Positions 51,495 to 61,515 of a stretch of DNA of 64,000 nt are shown piece by piece. Numbering within the stretch: the first letter of the stretch is position 1; each line of letters begins with the position of its first letter. The DNA is from Rhizobium mongolense subsp. loessense (GTDB lineage Bacteria; Pseudomonadota; Alphaproteobacteria; Rhizobiales; Rhizobiaceae), in assembly GCF_900099775.1 (NCBI RefSeq), contig NZ_FMTM01000001.1:1240001-1304000 (forward strand), written 5' to 3'. The notes below the pieces were generated by a model. The model was not told the DNA's origin. It was given only the letters and a program-made list of their open reading frames with translations, and did not search any database. A program made the translations under genes and the position numbers.

Positions 51495-53084
51495 TTACCG
51501 CTGGGCCTCCCGGCGGAAGTAGCCCCGAATGACCGGATGTGCAAAGAGGCTTGCGAGGATCGCAAATGCCGCGCCGACGGCAAAGCCGGTGAAGAGCCCG
51601 CCGATAACGCCGGCGATCAAAAGAACCTTCTTGCCGGGACCGTCCGGTTTCGTTGGCGGTTCGGCTTCTGAAATGACACGAATGTTGCTCTGCGGAAGGT
51701 TCTGCTCCTCGGTCGTTTGGCTGGAGCGCTTCAGGACGGTCTCGTAAATTTCCCTGGCGGCCGTCGCCTTGCGCTGCAGTTCGTTGAGTTCGACCTGCTT
51801 GTCGGATGTGGTCGCCTGCAGCGCCTTTTGAATGTTCAGTTCCTTGGCAATCGCCTCCTCGGCTTTTGTCGCCTGCTCATAATCGGCGCGCGCCGAAGTC
51901 ACCATGCGCTGCAATTCAACTTTTATCTCGCCCGAAATGCTTTGCAGTGACGAGCGGGCGGCCTGCAGTCGCGGATGGCGAGCGCCCATCTGACTCTCGA
52001 GGCTACCGACGACTGCGGCCTGAGTGGCATATTGCTGTCGAAGGCTCGCGAGCGACGAGTTGACAGAATTGCCGTCCGTTCGGCTGTTGGCGACGACATC
52101 CTCGAAGCTCATGTTCGCGGCGGCATCCGCGCGGGCCTTGGCCTGAATTGTCTTTTCCTGCGCAGTCAGCAACAGCGTATTGAGCGAGGCAAGGCGCTGG
52201 TCGGAAATCAGATTGCCCTCCGTCGCCGCCATATCGTTGTCGGAGCGGAAGGTTTCGACGGCCTGTTCGGCCTCCTGCACTTTCTGGCGCAGATCGGTCA
52301 AACGAACATCGAGCGTCGCCGTGGTATTTTCGTATAGTCCGGTCGAGGCACTGCTTTCCTCCTGCATGAACGAGGTCACGACCTGGTTTGCAAGCTTGGC
52401 GGATTTCTCCGGATTGTTCGTCACGGCCGTCAACGATACGACATAGGTGCTGCTCTGGCGGGTGATCGTAAGGGACTTCTGCAGGGCGCTGACGACAGCC
52501 GCGTCGTCGCTCCGGCCGCCGTTGAATTCCGGATCCTGCGCAAGCTTCATGGTATCGGCAACCCGGCGCAGCACATTGCCGGACATCAGGATCTGCACCT
52601 GGCTGTCGATCATCGACGAAATCATCTCCGGCGAGATCGTCGATGATTGTGTCGCCGGATCAGCAAGGCCGATCTGGCGCGGATCGAAATAAAGGCTGGT
52701 GCTTGCGGTGAATTTCTGCGGCAGCAACGGCAGCAGTGCTCCCCCCGCCAAAGCGCCGAGCGCGGCCAGGCCGAGGACAAACAGCCTTCTGTTCCAGATC
52801 GCAAAGATGACCGATCGCATATCAACAAGCGGCGCGTCAGGGTCGACGGAAACCGGCGCTGCGCGGGCAACTGAACGCTCTGGCTGCGACGGCAAGGGCT
52901 GTGTCTGGCGCAAGTCCTTTTCGGGAGTGGCAGGCGACGGCGACGCCTCCGGAACGGGTTTTGCGAAATCACCGGGCCTCAGGACAGGCGCGCGCGCGGG
53001 AGAGCTTTCCGGCGCGGTTGGCGCAGGCTCGTAGCTTCGCCAGCTAGGCAGCCGACTAACCCTGTTCCTGTCAAATTGGCTCAT
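51495..53084 (-). CDS. Wzz/GumC-type polysaccharide co-polymerase
   Basis: A 529-aa inner-membrane protein of the PCP family that controls chain length and export in Wzy-dependent polysaccharide synthesis. A Pro-rich cytosolic N-terminus (about 1-95) precedes a first membrane helix (about 101-121), a long periplasmic part with coiled coil (about 230-450) and a second helix (about 488-515) with PPTKPDGPGKKVLL before it, the typical Pro-rich motif. There is no fused kinase domain. It is divergent from the GH5 glycanase and polymerase genes. Confidence 0.88.
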   Translation of the reverse strand: MSQFDRNRVSRLPSWRSYEPAPTAPESSPARAPVLRPGDFAKPVPEASPSPATPEKDLRQTQPLPSQPERSVARAAPVSVDPDAPLVDMRSVIFAIWNRRLFVLGLAALGALAGGALLPLLPQKFTASTSLYFDPRQIGLADPATQSSTISPEMISSMIDSQVQILMSGNVLRRVADTMKLAQDPEFNGGRSDDAAVVSALQKSLTITRQSSTYVVSLTAVTNNPEKSAKLANQVVTSFMQEESSASTGLYENTTATLDVRLTDLRQKVQEAEQAVETFRSDNDMAATEGNLISDQRLASLNTLLLTAQEKTIQAKARADAAANMSFEDVVANSRTDGNSVNSSLASLRQQYATQAAVVGSLESQMGARHPRLQAARSSLQSISGEIKVELQRMVTSARADYEQATKAEEAIAKELNIQKALQATTSDKQVELNELQRKATAAREIYETVLKRSSQTTEEQNLPQSNIRVISEAEPPTKPDGPGKKVLLIAGVIGGLFTGFAVGAAFAILASLFAHPVIRGYFRREAQR

Positions 53085-53217
53085 AAACACACTCGTGACC
53101 CGCCGACGCAGATCTTTGGCGGAGGTAGACCAACTTTAGAAATCCTTAGCTAACGGAGCGTTAAGATACCCTACCCGATATTGCCGGAACATGGCAGAAC
53201 TCCTGAAAGCGAGATCG

Positions 53218-54282
53218 ATGAAAGCCGCGTTTTCGCCCTGGCGCCTCATGCTGACGATCGCCGCGGCAGCGATACTGCCGTGGCACGCCGGCCTTGCCGA
53301 AGCCGCAGGGCCCTGCTTTCGTGGCATCAATCTTTCCGGTGCGGAATTCGGCAATCCGGGTGGAGAGATTTCCAAGGATTATGCCTACCCCTCCGAAGAG
53401 ACGATCGGCTACTTCAAGCAGAAGGGGATGAACATCGTTCGCTTGCCGTTTTTGTGGGAGCGGCTGCAGCCCGAACTCGGGCAGGCACTGAACGACGCAG
53501 AACTCCAGCGCATCAAGAATACGGTGGCCCTTTTGCGGAAACATGACATGACTGCCATTCTCGATCCGCACAATTATGCCCAGTACAAGAAAACGCAGGT
53601 CGGGACACCGCCGGCGACGACCCTCGCATTCGCGGATTTCTGGACTAGGCTTGCTTCCGAATTTGCCAATCAGGACGACGTGATTTTCGGGCTGATGAAC
53701 GAACCCCACGACATTGCCAGCGACAAATGGCTAAGCGCAGCCAATGCGGCGTTCCGCGGCATCCGGGCGGTCGGCGCCAACAATCTCGTCCTCGTGCCGG
53801 GCACGAAGTGGACGGGCGCCCATTCCTGGCAGGCCGATGGCCCAGGCGGGCCAAATGGCACTGTAATGCTCGGCGTCAAGGATCCGCGCAAGAACTTTGC
53901 CTACGAAGTTCACCAGTATTTCGACAGCGATTCTTCCGGTACGCATGAGGAATGCTCCGGCAATGAGAACGCCAGGAATGCCATCATCCGCATGTCCGAT
54001 TGGGCGCGCCAGCACGGCACCAAGGTGCTGCTAGGCGAATTCGGCGTTTCGCAAGCACCTGAATGCGTCGCCGGCTTGAAGACGGTTCTGGATGCGATGC
54101 AGGAGAACGGCGACGTCTGGCTTGGCTGGACCTATTGGGTGGCCGGTGACTGGTGGCCGGCGAGCGAGCCCTTGAACGTGCAGCCCCACGACAGCCATGA
54201 GCGAAAGCAGATCGCGGTGCTGGAAGCCGCCGCCAAGGCGCCTTCTCCTGCCGCGGATGCGTGCCGGACAATGGGCAGGTAG
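53218..54282 (+). CDS. Secreted GH5 glycoside hydrolase (endoglucanase-like)
   Basis: A 354-aa protein with a signal peptide (MKAAFSPWRLMLTIAAAAIL...GLAEA) and a GH5 TIM barrel. The acid/base Glu162 is in GLMNEPHD, and the nucleophile Glu274 is in LLGEFGVS. Supporting motifs are GINLSGAEFG, MNIVRLPFLWERLQ and DPHNYAQY. It should cut beta-1,4-type glucans in the periplasm or outside. Lying between Wzz- and Wzy-like genes, it may trim the exported polysaccharide. ATG 53191 would add nine residues. Confidence 0.88.
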   Translation: MKAAFSPWRLMLTIAAAAILPWHAGLAEAAGPCFRGINLSGAEFGNPGGEISKDYAYPSEETIGYFKQKGMNIVRLPFLWERLQPELGQALNDAELQRIKNTVALLRKHDMTAILDPHNYAQYKKTQVGTPPATTLAFADFWTRLASEFANQDDVIFGLMNEPHDIASDKWLSAANAAFRGIRAVGANNLVLVPGTKWTGAHSWQADGPGGPNGTVMLGVKDPRKNFAYEVHQYFDSDSSGTHEECSGNENARNAIIRMSDWARQHGTKVLLGEFGVSQAPECVAGLKTVLDAMQENGDVWLGWTYWVAGDWWPASEPLNVQPHDSHERKQIAVLEAAAKAPSPAADACRTMGR

Positions 54283-54287
54283 CGGCG

Positions 54288-55532
54288 ATGAAACAGCGAG
54301 ATGCAGCAGCGGAGGAGCCGATCGACTACGGGATCCTGGCCGTCGGCGTGCTGTCGGTCACCTATAATTGCCTTCTCGCCTTCATCAATCACAACATCAC
54401 GCCCCTTGCGTCGTCGCATGTCGCACTCAGCGAAATCCTGCTGCTGATCTATAGTTTCGGCTTCCTTCTAAAGAGGGGCCTTTACGAAGAAGACCTCGCT
54501 CCGCTTGGCTATTTGCTGGCGACGATCTTCCTCACCGTCTATGTGATCGCGGTCAACCGCGCAGGCTATATCGACCACCTGCGCAACGTGCTGATCATTT
54601 TCGCTTTCGTCATCATGGGCCGATGGACGAACGAACGAACGCTTAAGCTGATTTTCAAGATATGCAGCGTTGTGGTGCTGGCGGTGCTGATCTGCGAGAT
54701 TGTCTCGGTGCAAGCCTATGTGGCCCTATTCCATCCGGCTGAATATTTCGAAAACACCCGCGGCGTGCCCCGCGCCACCTATAGTGACATCGGGCTTTTT
54801 CGCGGCGCGCTCGGGTTCCCATCCCGCTTTTCCTTCGGGATTATCGATCACCGGTCCTCATCGATCTTCCTGGAGCAGGTATCCCTTGCCAATTTCTGCG
54901 GCGTGCTGGTCATCTATCTCGTCAGCTTTTCCAATCGCCTGAGATTGTCCGACCGGCTGCTCTTCGTCTTCACCGTCTTGCTGATCCTCATTACCAACGA
55001 CACGCGTACGATGCTGATTTTCAGCATGGCCTGCCTCTGCGGCTATTTTATCTTTCCGTGGATTCCGAAGATCTGCGATCTCTTGATGATGCCGACGATT
55101 GTCGTCATGGGCTTCGTCATTCATGCATACCGTCCCGATGCCCATGAGGACGACTTCGTCGGCCGCATCAGCGGAACAATCCGGAACATCATCGCGATGG
55201 ATATCCCGGCGGCACTCGGCCTTGAACTCGAGAAAGCCACGACTTTCGTCGACAGCGGCTATGTCTACATAACCTATGGCGCGACGATCTTCGGTCTCAT
55301 CCTCTTCTGGCTGTTCGTCTCCTTTTTCCCGGCAGGCGAGACGCCGAACCAGAAGCGTCTTGCGCATTCGCTATCGCTCTTCATGTTCCTGAACCTGATG
55401 ATCGGCTCCACGGCGATCTTCTCCATGAAGACGGCCGGCCTCGTCTGGCTGCTTGTCGGCTTCCTGAAGGTCAACGAGGGCGTGCGCGGGAAACGGGCGG
55501 CCGGTAAAGTAGGCATTTCGGTTTCTGCTTGA
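54288..55532 (+). CDS. Wzy-like O-antigen/exopolysaccharide polymerase
   Basis: A 414-aa inner-membrane protein with about ten to eleven membrane helices and a large loop (about residues 150-215, with GVPRATYSDIGLFRGALGF), as in Wzy polymerases. It starts 6 bp after the GH5 gene, so the two are one unit. It should join repeat units in the periplasm, working with the Wzz-type protein encoded divergently. The polymer is not known. Confidence 0.75.
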   Translation: MKQRDAAAEEPIDYGILAVGVLSVTYNCLLAFINHNITPLASSHVALSEILLLIYSFGFLLKRGLYEEDLAPLGYLLATIFLTVYVIAVNRAGYIDHLRNVLIIFAFVIMGRWTNERTLKLIFKICSVVVLAVLICEIVSVQAYVALFHPAEYFENTRGVPRATYSDIGLFRGALGFPSRFSFGIIDHRSSSIFLEQVSLANFCGVLVIYLVSFSNRLRLSDRLLFVFTVLLILITNDTRTMLIFSMACLCGYFIFPWIPKICDLLMMPTIVVMGFVIHAYRPDAHEDDFVGRISGTIRNIIAMDIPAALGLELEKATTFVDSGYVYITYGATIFGLILFWLFVSFFPAGETPNQKRLAHSLSLFMFLNLMIGSTAIFSMKTAGLVWLLVGFLKVNEGVRGKRAAGKVGISVSA

Positions 55533-55746
55533 ACGGCTGCGCGGCGGGGATACGAGACGGCGCAGGCGGAACGGACTCTCGCTATGACTTCCGTAAGTTG
55601 GGGCGTAACGAACGGTGCAAGAGCCTGCATGTCCTTGACAGCGTCTCCTGCAGATTGTTGCACGAATGAAAGAGCTTCGCCTATGCGGCGTAGCTGCTTT
55701 GATCTAAGCAGACCTGTCGGCTGTTGCCGCGAGAGGGAAGAGGGCC

Positions 55747-56631
55747 ATGACGCATTATGTATTGACCGTATCGTGCCAATCGACACGCGGCATCGTAGCG
55801 GCGATTGCAAATTATCTCGCCGATCAGGGCTGCAACATCGTCGACAGCTCGCAGTTCGACGACCTCGACACCGGCAAGTTCTTCACCCGCGTCAGCTTCA
55901 TTTCCGAGGAAGGCGTTGCACTGCCGGCGCTGAAGGAAGGCTTCAAGCCGATCGCCGAGAAATTCGGCATGGAGGCTGAAATCCACGATGGGGACAGCCG
56001 CATGAAGGTGCTCTTGATGGTCTCCCGCTTCGGCCACTGTTTGAACGACCTGCTCTATCGCTGGAAAATCGGCGCCCTGCCGATCGATATCGTCGGCGTC
56101 GTCTCCAACCACTTCGACTATCAGAAGGTCGTGGTCAACCACGACATTCCCTTCCATCACATCAAGGTTACCAAGGAGAACAAGCCGCAGGCCGAAGCCC
56201 AGTTGCTTGAACTCGTCGACCAGACCGGCACGGAACTGATCGTGCTCGCCCGCTATATGCAGGTGCTTTCCGATGCAATGTGCCGCAAGATGTCCGGCCG
56301 GATCATCAACATCCACCATTCCTTCCTGCCATCCTTCAAGGGGGCCAACCCCTACAAGCAGGCCTACGAGCGCGGCGTAAAGCTCATCGGCGCTACGGCG
56401 CACTACGTGACCGCCGATCTCGACGAGGGTCCGATCATCGAGCAGGATACGGCGCGCATCACCCATGCCCAGAGTGCCGAGGACTATGTCTCGATCGGCC
56501 GCGACGTCGAAAGCCAGGTGCTGGCGCGCGCCATCCATGCCCATATCCATCGCCGCGTCTTCCTGAACGGCAACCGCACCATCGTCTTTCCGGCAAGCCC
56601 AGGAAGCTACGCCTCCGAACGTATGGGTTGA
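55747..56631 (+). CDS. purU: Formyltetrahydrofolate deformylase
   Basis: PurU (294 aa) hydrolyses 10-formyl-THF to THF and formate. It has an N-terminal ACT domain (about 1-80, MTHYVLTVSCQSTRGIVAAI) and a formyltransferase-fold domain with SRFGHCLNDLLYR, the catalytic stretch NIHHSFLPSFKGANPYKQAY and HYVTADLDEGPII. The length is as expected (about 285-295 aa). No other one-carbon genes are adjacent. Confidence 0.96.
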   Translation: MTHYVLTVSCQSTRGIVAAIANYLADQGCNIVDSSQFDDLDTGKFFTRVSFISEEGVALPALKEGFKPIAEKFGMEAEIHDGDSRMKVLLMVSRFGHCLNDLLYRWKIGALPIDIVGVVSNHFDYQKVVVNHDIPFHHIKVTKENKPQAEAQLLELVDQTGTELIVLARYMQVLSDAMCRKMSGRIINIHHSFLPSFKGANPYKQAYERGVKLIGATAHYVTADLDEGPIIEQDTARITHAQSAEDYVSIGRDVESQVLARAIHAHIHRRVFLNGNRTIVFPASPGSYASERMG

Positions 56632-56725
56632 AACCTCACCCGAAAGGGTAGTAGTGAGCGCTTGCCTATGACATGCATTCGATTATCTGCTTAATGTGGA
56701 AGATCGAATCATGCTGGGGGATGCC

Positions 56726-59653
56726 ATGACCGATGATGCGCGTGCCGATCGTATGGAATTGCCGCGCCCGGACGTAACGCCGGCCGAAGCAGAGAGCATC
56801 CTGCAAGCCCGCTATGGCCTCCACGGCACGATCACCGAACTCGGCAGCCAGCAGGACCGCAATTACCGGATCAATACTGGTGATGGCAGCTATGTGCTGA
56901 AGATCTGCCACATGGCTTACGATACGCTGGAGCTGGAAGCGCAGAATGCTGCAATCCGGTATCTGACCAGCAAGGAGGGTACGCCGCGTGTCCCGAGGGT
57001 CATGAGCTCGACGGATGGCCAGGATATCATCGCCGTCACAGTTCGCGAACAGACCTTCAAGGTGCGCCTGCTCGAATATCTCGAAGGCGAAGGACTGACG
57101 CATCGCAAATACCTGCCGAAGGCTTCCGTCGCGGCCCTTGGCGCACTCTGCGCCCGGCTGGCACAGGCGCTCGCGGACTTCAATCATTCGGGCCTCGACC
57201 GCAGCCTGCAATGGGACCTGCGCCGGGCGGGGCCTGTTGCCGTTCAGCTGCTTTCGGCCATCACCGACAGCGCTGCGCGCGACCGGATCGCCAAGAGCAT
57301 GGTGCTTGCCGTACGCCGCATCCAGCCGCTCGCACCATCGCTTCGCGTTCAGGCCGTGCATCATGATGTAACAGGCGACAACGTCGTCTGCCGGATTGAT
57401 GCGCAAGGGCGGCCGATGCCCGATGGCGTCATCGATTTCGGCGATATCATTCGCGGCTGGCTCGTCGGCGATCTTGCTGTTACCTGCGCATCGCTGCTGC
57501 ATCAGGCTGATGGCGATCCCTTCTACATCCTGCCCGCGGTCAAGGCCTATCACGAGATCTATCCGCTGACGGACGAGGAACTGAAGGCGCTCTGGCCTCT
57601 GATTGTCGCGCGCGCCGTCATTCTCGTCGCAAGTAGCGAACAGCAGATTTCGATCGACCCGGAAAACGACTACGTTCGCGACAATCTGGAGCTTGAACGG
57701 CAAATCTTCGACACGGCCATGTCCGTTTCCTTCGAATTGATGGAGGCGGCAATCCTTGACGTCGTAGGCGCCGACATGACGCCGGTCGATATGTCCGGCT
57801 GGCACGCGCTTCTGCCAGACATCGACCTTGCGAACATCGTCTATCTCGACCTCGGCGTTCAGAGCCCGCATTTTGCGGCCGGAAACTGGCTGAACGCGGA
57901 AATGGACTGGCGGCTTTTGGCACGCGCGGCGAACGAGGCGGGCATCGCCGCGACCCGCTACGGCGAATACCGGCTTTCGCGCGCCGTTCTTCGAAGCGTC
58001 AGGCAGCCATCGACCTACGCGTTGCATACCGACATCTGCCTCCCAGGCGGCAACAGCGTCGCCGCACCATTTGCCGGGCGCATTGATTGCAAGAACCACC
58101 ATCTCGTCCTGATCGGCGACGGTATCAATCTGCATCTTGATGGCCTGGATCTGTCCGTTGAGGATGGCGCCGAGGTGGAACAGGGGCAGATCATCGGGAC
58201 GGTCTCGGGCGACGCCTCTTCGCTCGGCGGCTTGCGTATCCAGCTTTGCACGGTTCCAGCGCTCGAACCGCCGCTCTTTGCCGCACCGCAGGAGGCAGCC
58301 GCCTGGTCCGTGCTTTGCCCCTCGCCTGCAGGCCTGCTTGGACCGGGCGCCAGTGCGCCCCAGCCAGAGACCGCAGAACTGTTCTCCAGGCGCCAGGCGC
58401 ATCTCGCAAAACCGCAGAAGAATTACTACGAGGTACCCCCGCAGATCGAGCGCGGCTGGAGGGAATACATGTTCGATGTCGAGGGGCGCGCCTATCTCGA
58501 CATGGTCAACAATGTCACGATTCTCGGCCACGGGCATCCGCGCCTGGCAGAAGCGATCGGCGATCAATGGCTGAAGCTCAACACCAATTCGCGATTTCAC
58601 TATGCGGCGATCGGCGAGTTCTGCGAGCGATTGGCAGCTCTGGCGCCGGACGGACTAGACCGCGTCTTCCTCGTCAACAGCGGATCGGAGGCAAATGACC
58701 TGGCGATCCGGCTTGCCTGGGCGCATACGGGAGCGCGCAACATGCTATGCCTGCTGGAAGCCTATCATGGCTGGTCGGTGGCAAGCGACGCCGTCTCCAC
58801 CTCAATTGCTGACAACCCTCAGGCCCCGGCGACCCGGCCGGACTGGGTGCGTGCCGTCGCTTCACCCAACACCTATCGCGGCGAATTTCGTGGGCCGGAT
58901 TCGGCCGGAGACTATCTCACCGCGATGGCGCCTGTGCTGCAGTCGATCGATGCCGGCGGGCAAGGGGTTGCGGGCTTCATTGCCGAATCTGTCTACGGGA
59001 ACGCCGGCGGCATTTCCCTGCCGGACGGATATCTATCAGAAGTCTATGCCCAAGTGCGTGCCCGCGGAGGAGTCTGCATAGCCGATGAGGTGCAGGTCGG
59101 CTATGGCAGGCTTGGCCATCACTTCTGGGGTTTCGAACAGCAGGGCGTGGTGCCGGATATCGTCACCATCGCCAAGGGCATGGGCAACGGCCACCCGCTC
59201 GGCGCGGTGATCACGACCCAGGCAATCGCCGGATCGCTGGAGAAGGAAGGCTATTTCTTTTCCTCCTCCGGCGGCAGCCCGGTCAGTTGCGTTGCCGGCA
59301 TGACGGTGCTCGACGTCATGGTGGACGAAAAACTCCAGGACAATGCACGCGACGTCGGCGATCATCTTAAGAGCCGACTGGCAGCGCTGATCGACAAGCA
59401 CCCGATTGCGGGCGCCGTCCACGGCATGGGACTCTACCTCGGCCTTGAATTCGTGCGCAACAGAACGACGCTGGAGCCGGCGACGCAAGAGACGGCGGCC
59501 ATCTGCAACCGTCTTCTCGAACTCGGCGTGATCGTGCAGCCAACCGGCGATCACCTGAATGTGTTGAAGATCAAACCGCCGCTTTGCTTGACCACCGAGA
59601 GCGCCGACTTCTTTGCGGACATGCTGGAAAAGGTCCTTTCCGAGGGCTGGTGA
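56726..59653 (+). CDS. Kinase / M23-like / class III aminotransferase fusion (putative phospho-lyase)
   Basis: A 975-aa three-domain protein. (1) An APH-like kinase domain, about 1-330, with VHHDVTGDN (catalytic Asp214) and VIDFGD (Asp237). (2) A peptidase-M23-like beta domain, about 430-500 ([27 protein letters not shown]), that lacks the usual catalytic His set. (3) A class III PLP domain, about 530-975, with [14 protein letters not shown] and the PLP lysine in [13 protein letters not shown] (Lys817). Class III members fused to such kinases resemble the human hydroxylysine kinase plus phospho-lyase pair, so it may phosphorylate an amino alcohol and then eliminate phosphate and ammonia. The ATG at 56726 follows GGGGGAT; a GTG at 56696 would be longer. 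Confidence 0.88.
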   Translation: MTDDARADRMELPRPDVTPAEAESILQARYGLHGTITELGSQQDRNYRINTGDGSYVLKICHMAYDTLELEAQNAAIRYLTSKEGTPRVPRVMSSTDGQDIIAVTVREQTFKVRLLEYLEGEGLTHRKYLPKASVAALGALCARLAQALADFNHSGLDRSLQWDLRRAGPVAVQLLSAITDSAARDRIAKSMVLAVRRIQPLAPSLRVQAVHHDVTGDNVVCRIDAQGRPMPDGVIDFGDIIRGWLVGDLAVTCASLLHQADGDPFYILPAVKAYHEIYPLTDEELKALWPLIVARAVILVASSEQQISIDPENDYVRDNLELERQIFDTAMSVSFELMEAAILDVVGADMTPVDMSGWHALLPDIDLANIVYLDLGVQSPHFAAGNWLNAEMDWRLLARAANEAGIAATRYGEYRLSRAVLRSVRQPSTYALHTDICLPGGNSVAAPFAGRIDCKNHHLVLIGDGINLHLDGLDLSVEDGAEVEQGQIIGTVSGDASSLGGLRIQLCTVPALEPPLFAAPQEAAAWSVLCPSPAGLLGPGASAPQPETAELFSRRQAHLAKPQKNYYEVPPQIERGWREYMFDVEGRAYLDMVNNVTILGHGHPRLAEAIGDQWLKLNTNSRFHYAAIGEFCERLAALAPDGLDRVFLVNSGSEANDLAIRLAWAHTGARNMLCLLEAYHGWSVASDAVSTSIADNPQAPATRPDWVRAVASPNTYRGEFRGPDSAGDYLTAMAPVLQSIDAGGQGVAGFIAESVYGNAGGISLPDGYLSEVYAQVRARGGVCIADEVQVGYGRLGHHFWGFEQQGVVPDIVTIAKGMGNGHPLGAVITTQAIAGSLEKEGYFFSSSGGSPVSCVAGMTVLDVMVDEKLQDNARDVGDHLKSRLAALIDKHPIAGAVHGMGLYLGLEFVRNRTTLEPATQETAAICNRLLELGVIVQPTGDHLNVLKIKPPLCLTTESADFFADMLEKVLSEGW

Positions 59654-59999
59654 CCTCTCCTTCGCCATTAACCAATGCGGTCATTTCGAGGCTTTCGGTT
59701 TTTTAATCAAAAGCCCCATTGCCGGAATCAAAACGACTTCCTATGTCTGTCCCGGTCATCGAAACGAGGCTTCCGGCCGTCACGCAATTTGCACAAAGAC
59801 CTGATAACGTTCTTTTAGCAACTATGACTGTGGTGGAATTATTTTTTTCGGATCGTCGAGATTTTGACACGTTTCGGAATATGTTTCTGACAGACTGTCC
59901 TATATTCTCTACAAACAAGGTAGATTATAAAGATAGTCGTCGCCGGGTCTTGAGCCTTTCGAGACCTCAAGAGTGCAACGCCAACACAAGGAACGAGAC
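59654..59999 (+). other. Intergenic region with leader-like hairpins
   Basis: About 350 bp. It is AT-rich, with an isolated TTGACA at 59864-59869, a palindrome GACAG-A-CTGTC (59889-59899), and, close to its end, two mutually exclusive stems: GGTCT (59946-59950) with AGACC (59962-59966), or TCTTGAG (59948-59954) with CTCAAGA (59966-59972). An open frame from 59719 lacks a ribosome-binding site and is not called. Confidence 0.45.
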
Positions 60000-60095
60000 A
60001 TGATTGATATCGGTATTCTCGCCACCATCCTTGGGCGAATTGTGCTCGGCAATGACCGTCCGGGCGCCCTCTCCCGCCCGAACTGTCGAATGTGA
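60000..60095 (+). CDS. Possible 31-aa small protein
   Basis: A short frame with AAGGA 7 nt before its ATG: MIDIGILATILGRIVLGNDR, then a Pro/Arg-rich end. The N-terminus is hydrophobic. It could be a leader peptide or a small membrane-associated protein upstream of the next small gene. Too short for firm support. Confidence 0.35.
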   Translation: MIDIGILATILGRIVLGNDRPGALSRPNCRM

Positions 60096-60171
60096 CCTTC
60101 GTCCCCTTTCAACGGTATCAGACAAGTCAATTCGTCATCGCCTCGCAATCCGCGCGGCAGGAGTTCTACGC

Positions 60172-60366
60172 ATGAAAAAGCAAGTTATCGAATATGCAGG
60201 CGTCCCCGTGGGGATCGTCATTCCAGATGAAGACCGGCTGAAATTCATTGCCGTGAAGTTTCACGTGCACGACCTTGACGAGCAGCGTTTCAGCTCGCCG
60301 GATGAGGTGAAGCTCGCGATCCATGACCTGATGACCCGACGCCATCCAAAGCCGATCCATGCCTGA
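60172..60366 (+). CDS. Small conserved-looking hypothetical protein
   Basis: A 64-aa protein (MKKQVIEYAGVPVGIVIPDE, then LKFIAVKFHVHDLDEQRFSS) with AGGAG 9 nt before the ATG and an intrinsic terminator after it. Probably a real monocistronic small gene of unknown function. Confidence 0.7.
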   Translation: MKKQVIEYAGVPVGIVIPDEDRLKFIAVKFHVHDLDEQRFSSPDEVKLAIHDLMTRRHPKPIHA

Positions 60367-60410
60367 AAACAGGCTTAGGCTTCCGCGCTTCATCGCTTTC
60401 CAGGGTTTAT

Positions 60411-60446
60411 GACCGGTCCCCAAAAGGGGCCGGTCTTGTTTTTTCG
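60411..60446 (+). terminator. Intrinsic terminator after the 64-aa gene
   Basis: GACCGG-T-CCCC pairs with GGGG-CCGGTC (one bulged T) around an AAAA loop and is followed by TTGTTTTTT. Confidence 0.88.
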
Positions 60447-60488
60447 TGCTGGTTGCGATCCTATCCGGCGTCAACAAGGACGACGCAC

Positions 60489-61475
60489 TTGCTCAATCTC
60501 ATTACCGATATCCAAGGCGTTTCGATCGGCCACGCAACGGACCTGAAGCTCGGTTCCGGCGTCACCGCGATTATCTTCGACCAACCGGCGACAGCCTCGG
60601 CCACCGCTCTCGGCGGCGCGCCCGGAGGCCGCGACACCGCCTTGCTCGATCCGTCGATGACGGTCGAGAAGGTTGATGCCTTCGTTCTTTCCGGCGGCTC
60701 GGCCTTTGGGCTGGATGCGGCAGGTGGCGTCCAGGCCGGCCTCAGGGAAGCCGGCCGCGGATTCCAGGTGGGAACGGTGCGCGTGCCAATCGTACCCCAG
60801 GCGATCCTCTTCGATCTCTTAAACGGCGGCGACAAGGATTGGGGTCTGCATTCGCCTTACCGGGAGATGGGCTATGCGGCCTTCAAGGCGGCGACGAAAG
60901 GCGAATTCCCGCTTGGAACGGTGGGGGCCGGAACGGGTGCGACGACAGCGACATTCAAGGGCGGGCTCGGCTCGGCAAGCACGGTCAGCAGCACTGGGCA
61001 TCAGGTGGCGGCAATCGTCGCAGTCAATGCGCTCGGTTCGGCAGCGATCGGCGACGGGCCGCATTTCTGGGCGGCACCCTTCGAACGAGACAACGAATTC
61101 GGCGGGTTCGGAATGCCGGAGGTGATTGATCCTCGCTTGCGGCTGAAGGGCGTGATGGCGCCTGCAACCACGATCGGTGCGGTCGTGACCGATGCGGTGC
61201 TGACGAAGGCCGAGGCTCACCGGCTTTCGCTGGGCGCACATGACGGGCTTGCAAGGGCATTGCTTCCGGCCCATCTGCCGCTCGACGGCGATACGGTCTT
61301 TGCCGCCTCTACCGGTGCACGAGCGATGGCCGACATGGGCGAACTGATGGAGCTTTGCCATCTCGCGGGGACGGTCATGGCCCGCGCCATCGCGCGCGGT
61401 GTTTACGAAGCGACCGCGCTGCCTTACGAGGGTGCGCAGCGGGCCTGGCGGGAGCTCTACCCGGACGGGCGCTGA
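60489..61475 (+). CDS. P1-family (DmpA-like) aminopeptidase
   Basis: A 328-aa peptidase of the S58/DmpA family (L-aminopeptidase/D-Ala-esterase type), N-terminal-nucleophile enzymes that self-cleave. Family marks are LITDIQGVSIGHATD at the N-terminus, SGGSAFGLDAAGGV, and GTVGAGTGATTATFKGG. The start is TTG at 60489 with AAGGA 8 nt upstream, since no ATG matches the homologous N-terminus. It is followed directly by a LysR regulator. The natural substrate is unknown. Confidence 0.88.
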   Translation: MLNLITDIQGVSIGHATDLKLGSGVTAIIFDQPATASATALGGAPGGRDTALLDPSMTVEKVDAFVLSGGSAFGLDAAGGVQAGLREAGRGFQVGTVRVPIVPQAILFDLLNGGDKDWGLHSPYREMGYAAFKAATKGEFPLGTVGAGTGATTATFKGGLGSASTVSSTGHQVAAIVAVNALGSAAIGDGPHFWAAPFERDNEFGGFGMPEVIDPRLRLKGVMAPATTIGAVVTDAVLTKAEAHRLSLGAHDGLARALLPAHLPLDGDTVFAASTGARAMADMGELMELCHLAGTVMARAIARGVYEATALPYEGAQRAWRELYPDGR

Positions 61476-61515
61476 TTGCCTGGACAGTATGAAGGCCAAG
61501 CGGCGGAGAGAAAAA

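Noticed and set aside
56666..58600. 644-codon open frame antisense to the kinase/PLP fusion gene
   Set aside because: The plus-strand protein has clear catalytic motifs across this range. The antisense translation has no domain and low-complexity Arg/Asp content.
59719..60003. 94-codon plus-strand frame after the fusion gene
   Set aside because: No ribosome-binding site and no coherent fold; it runs through likely regulatory hairpins.
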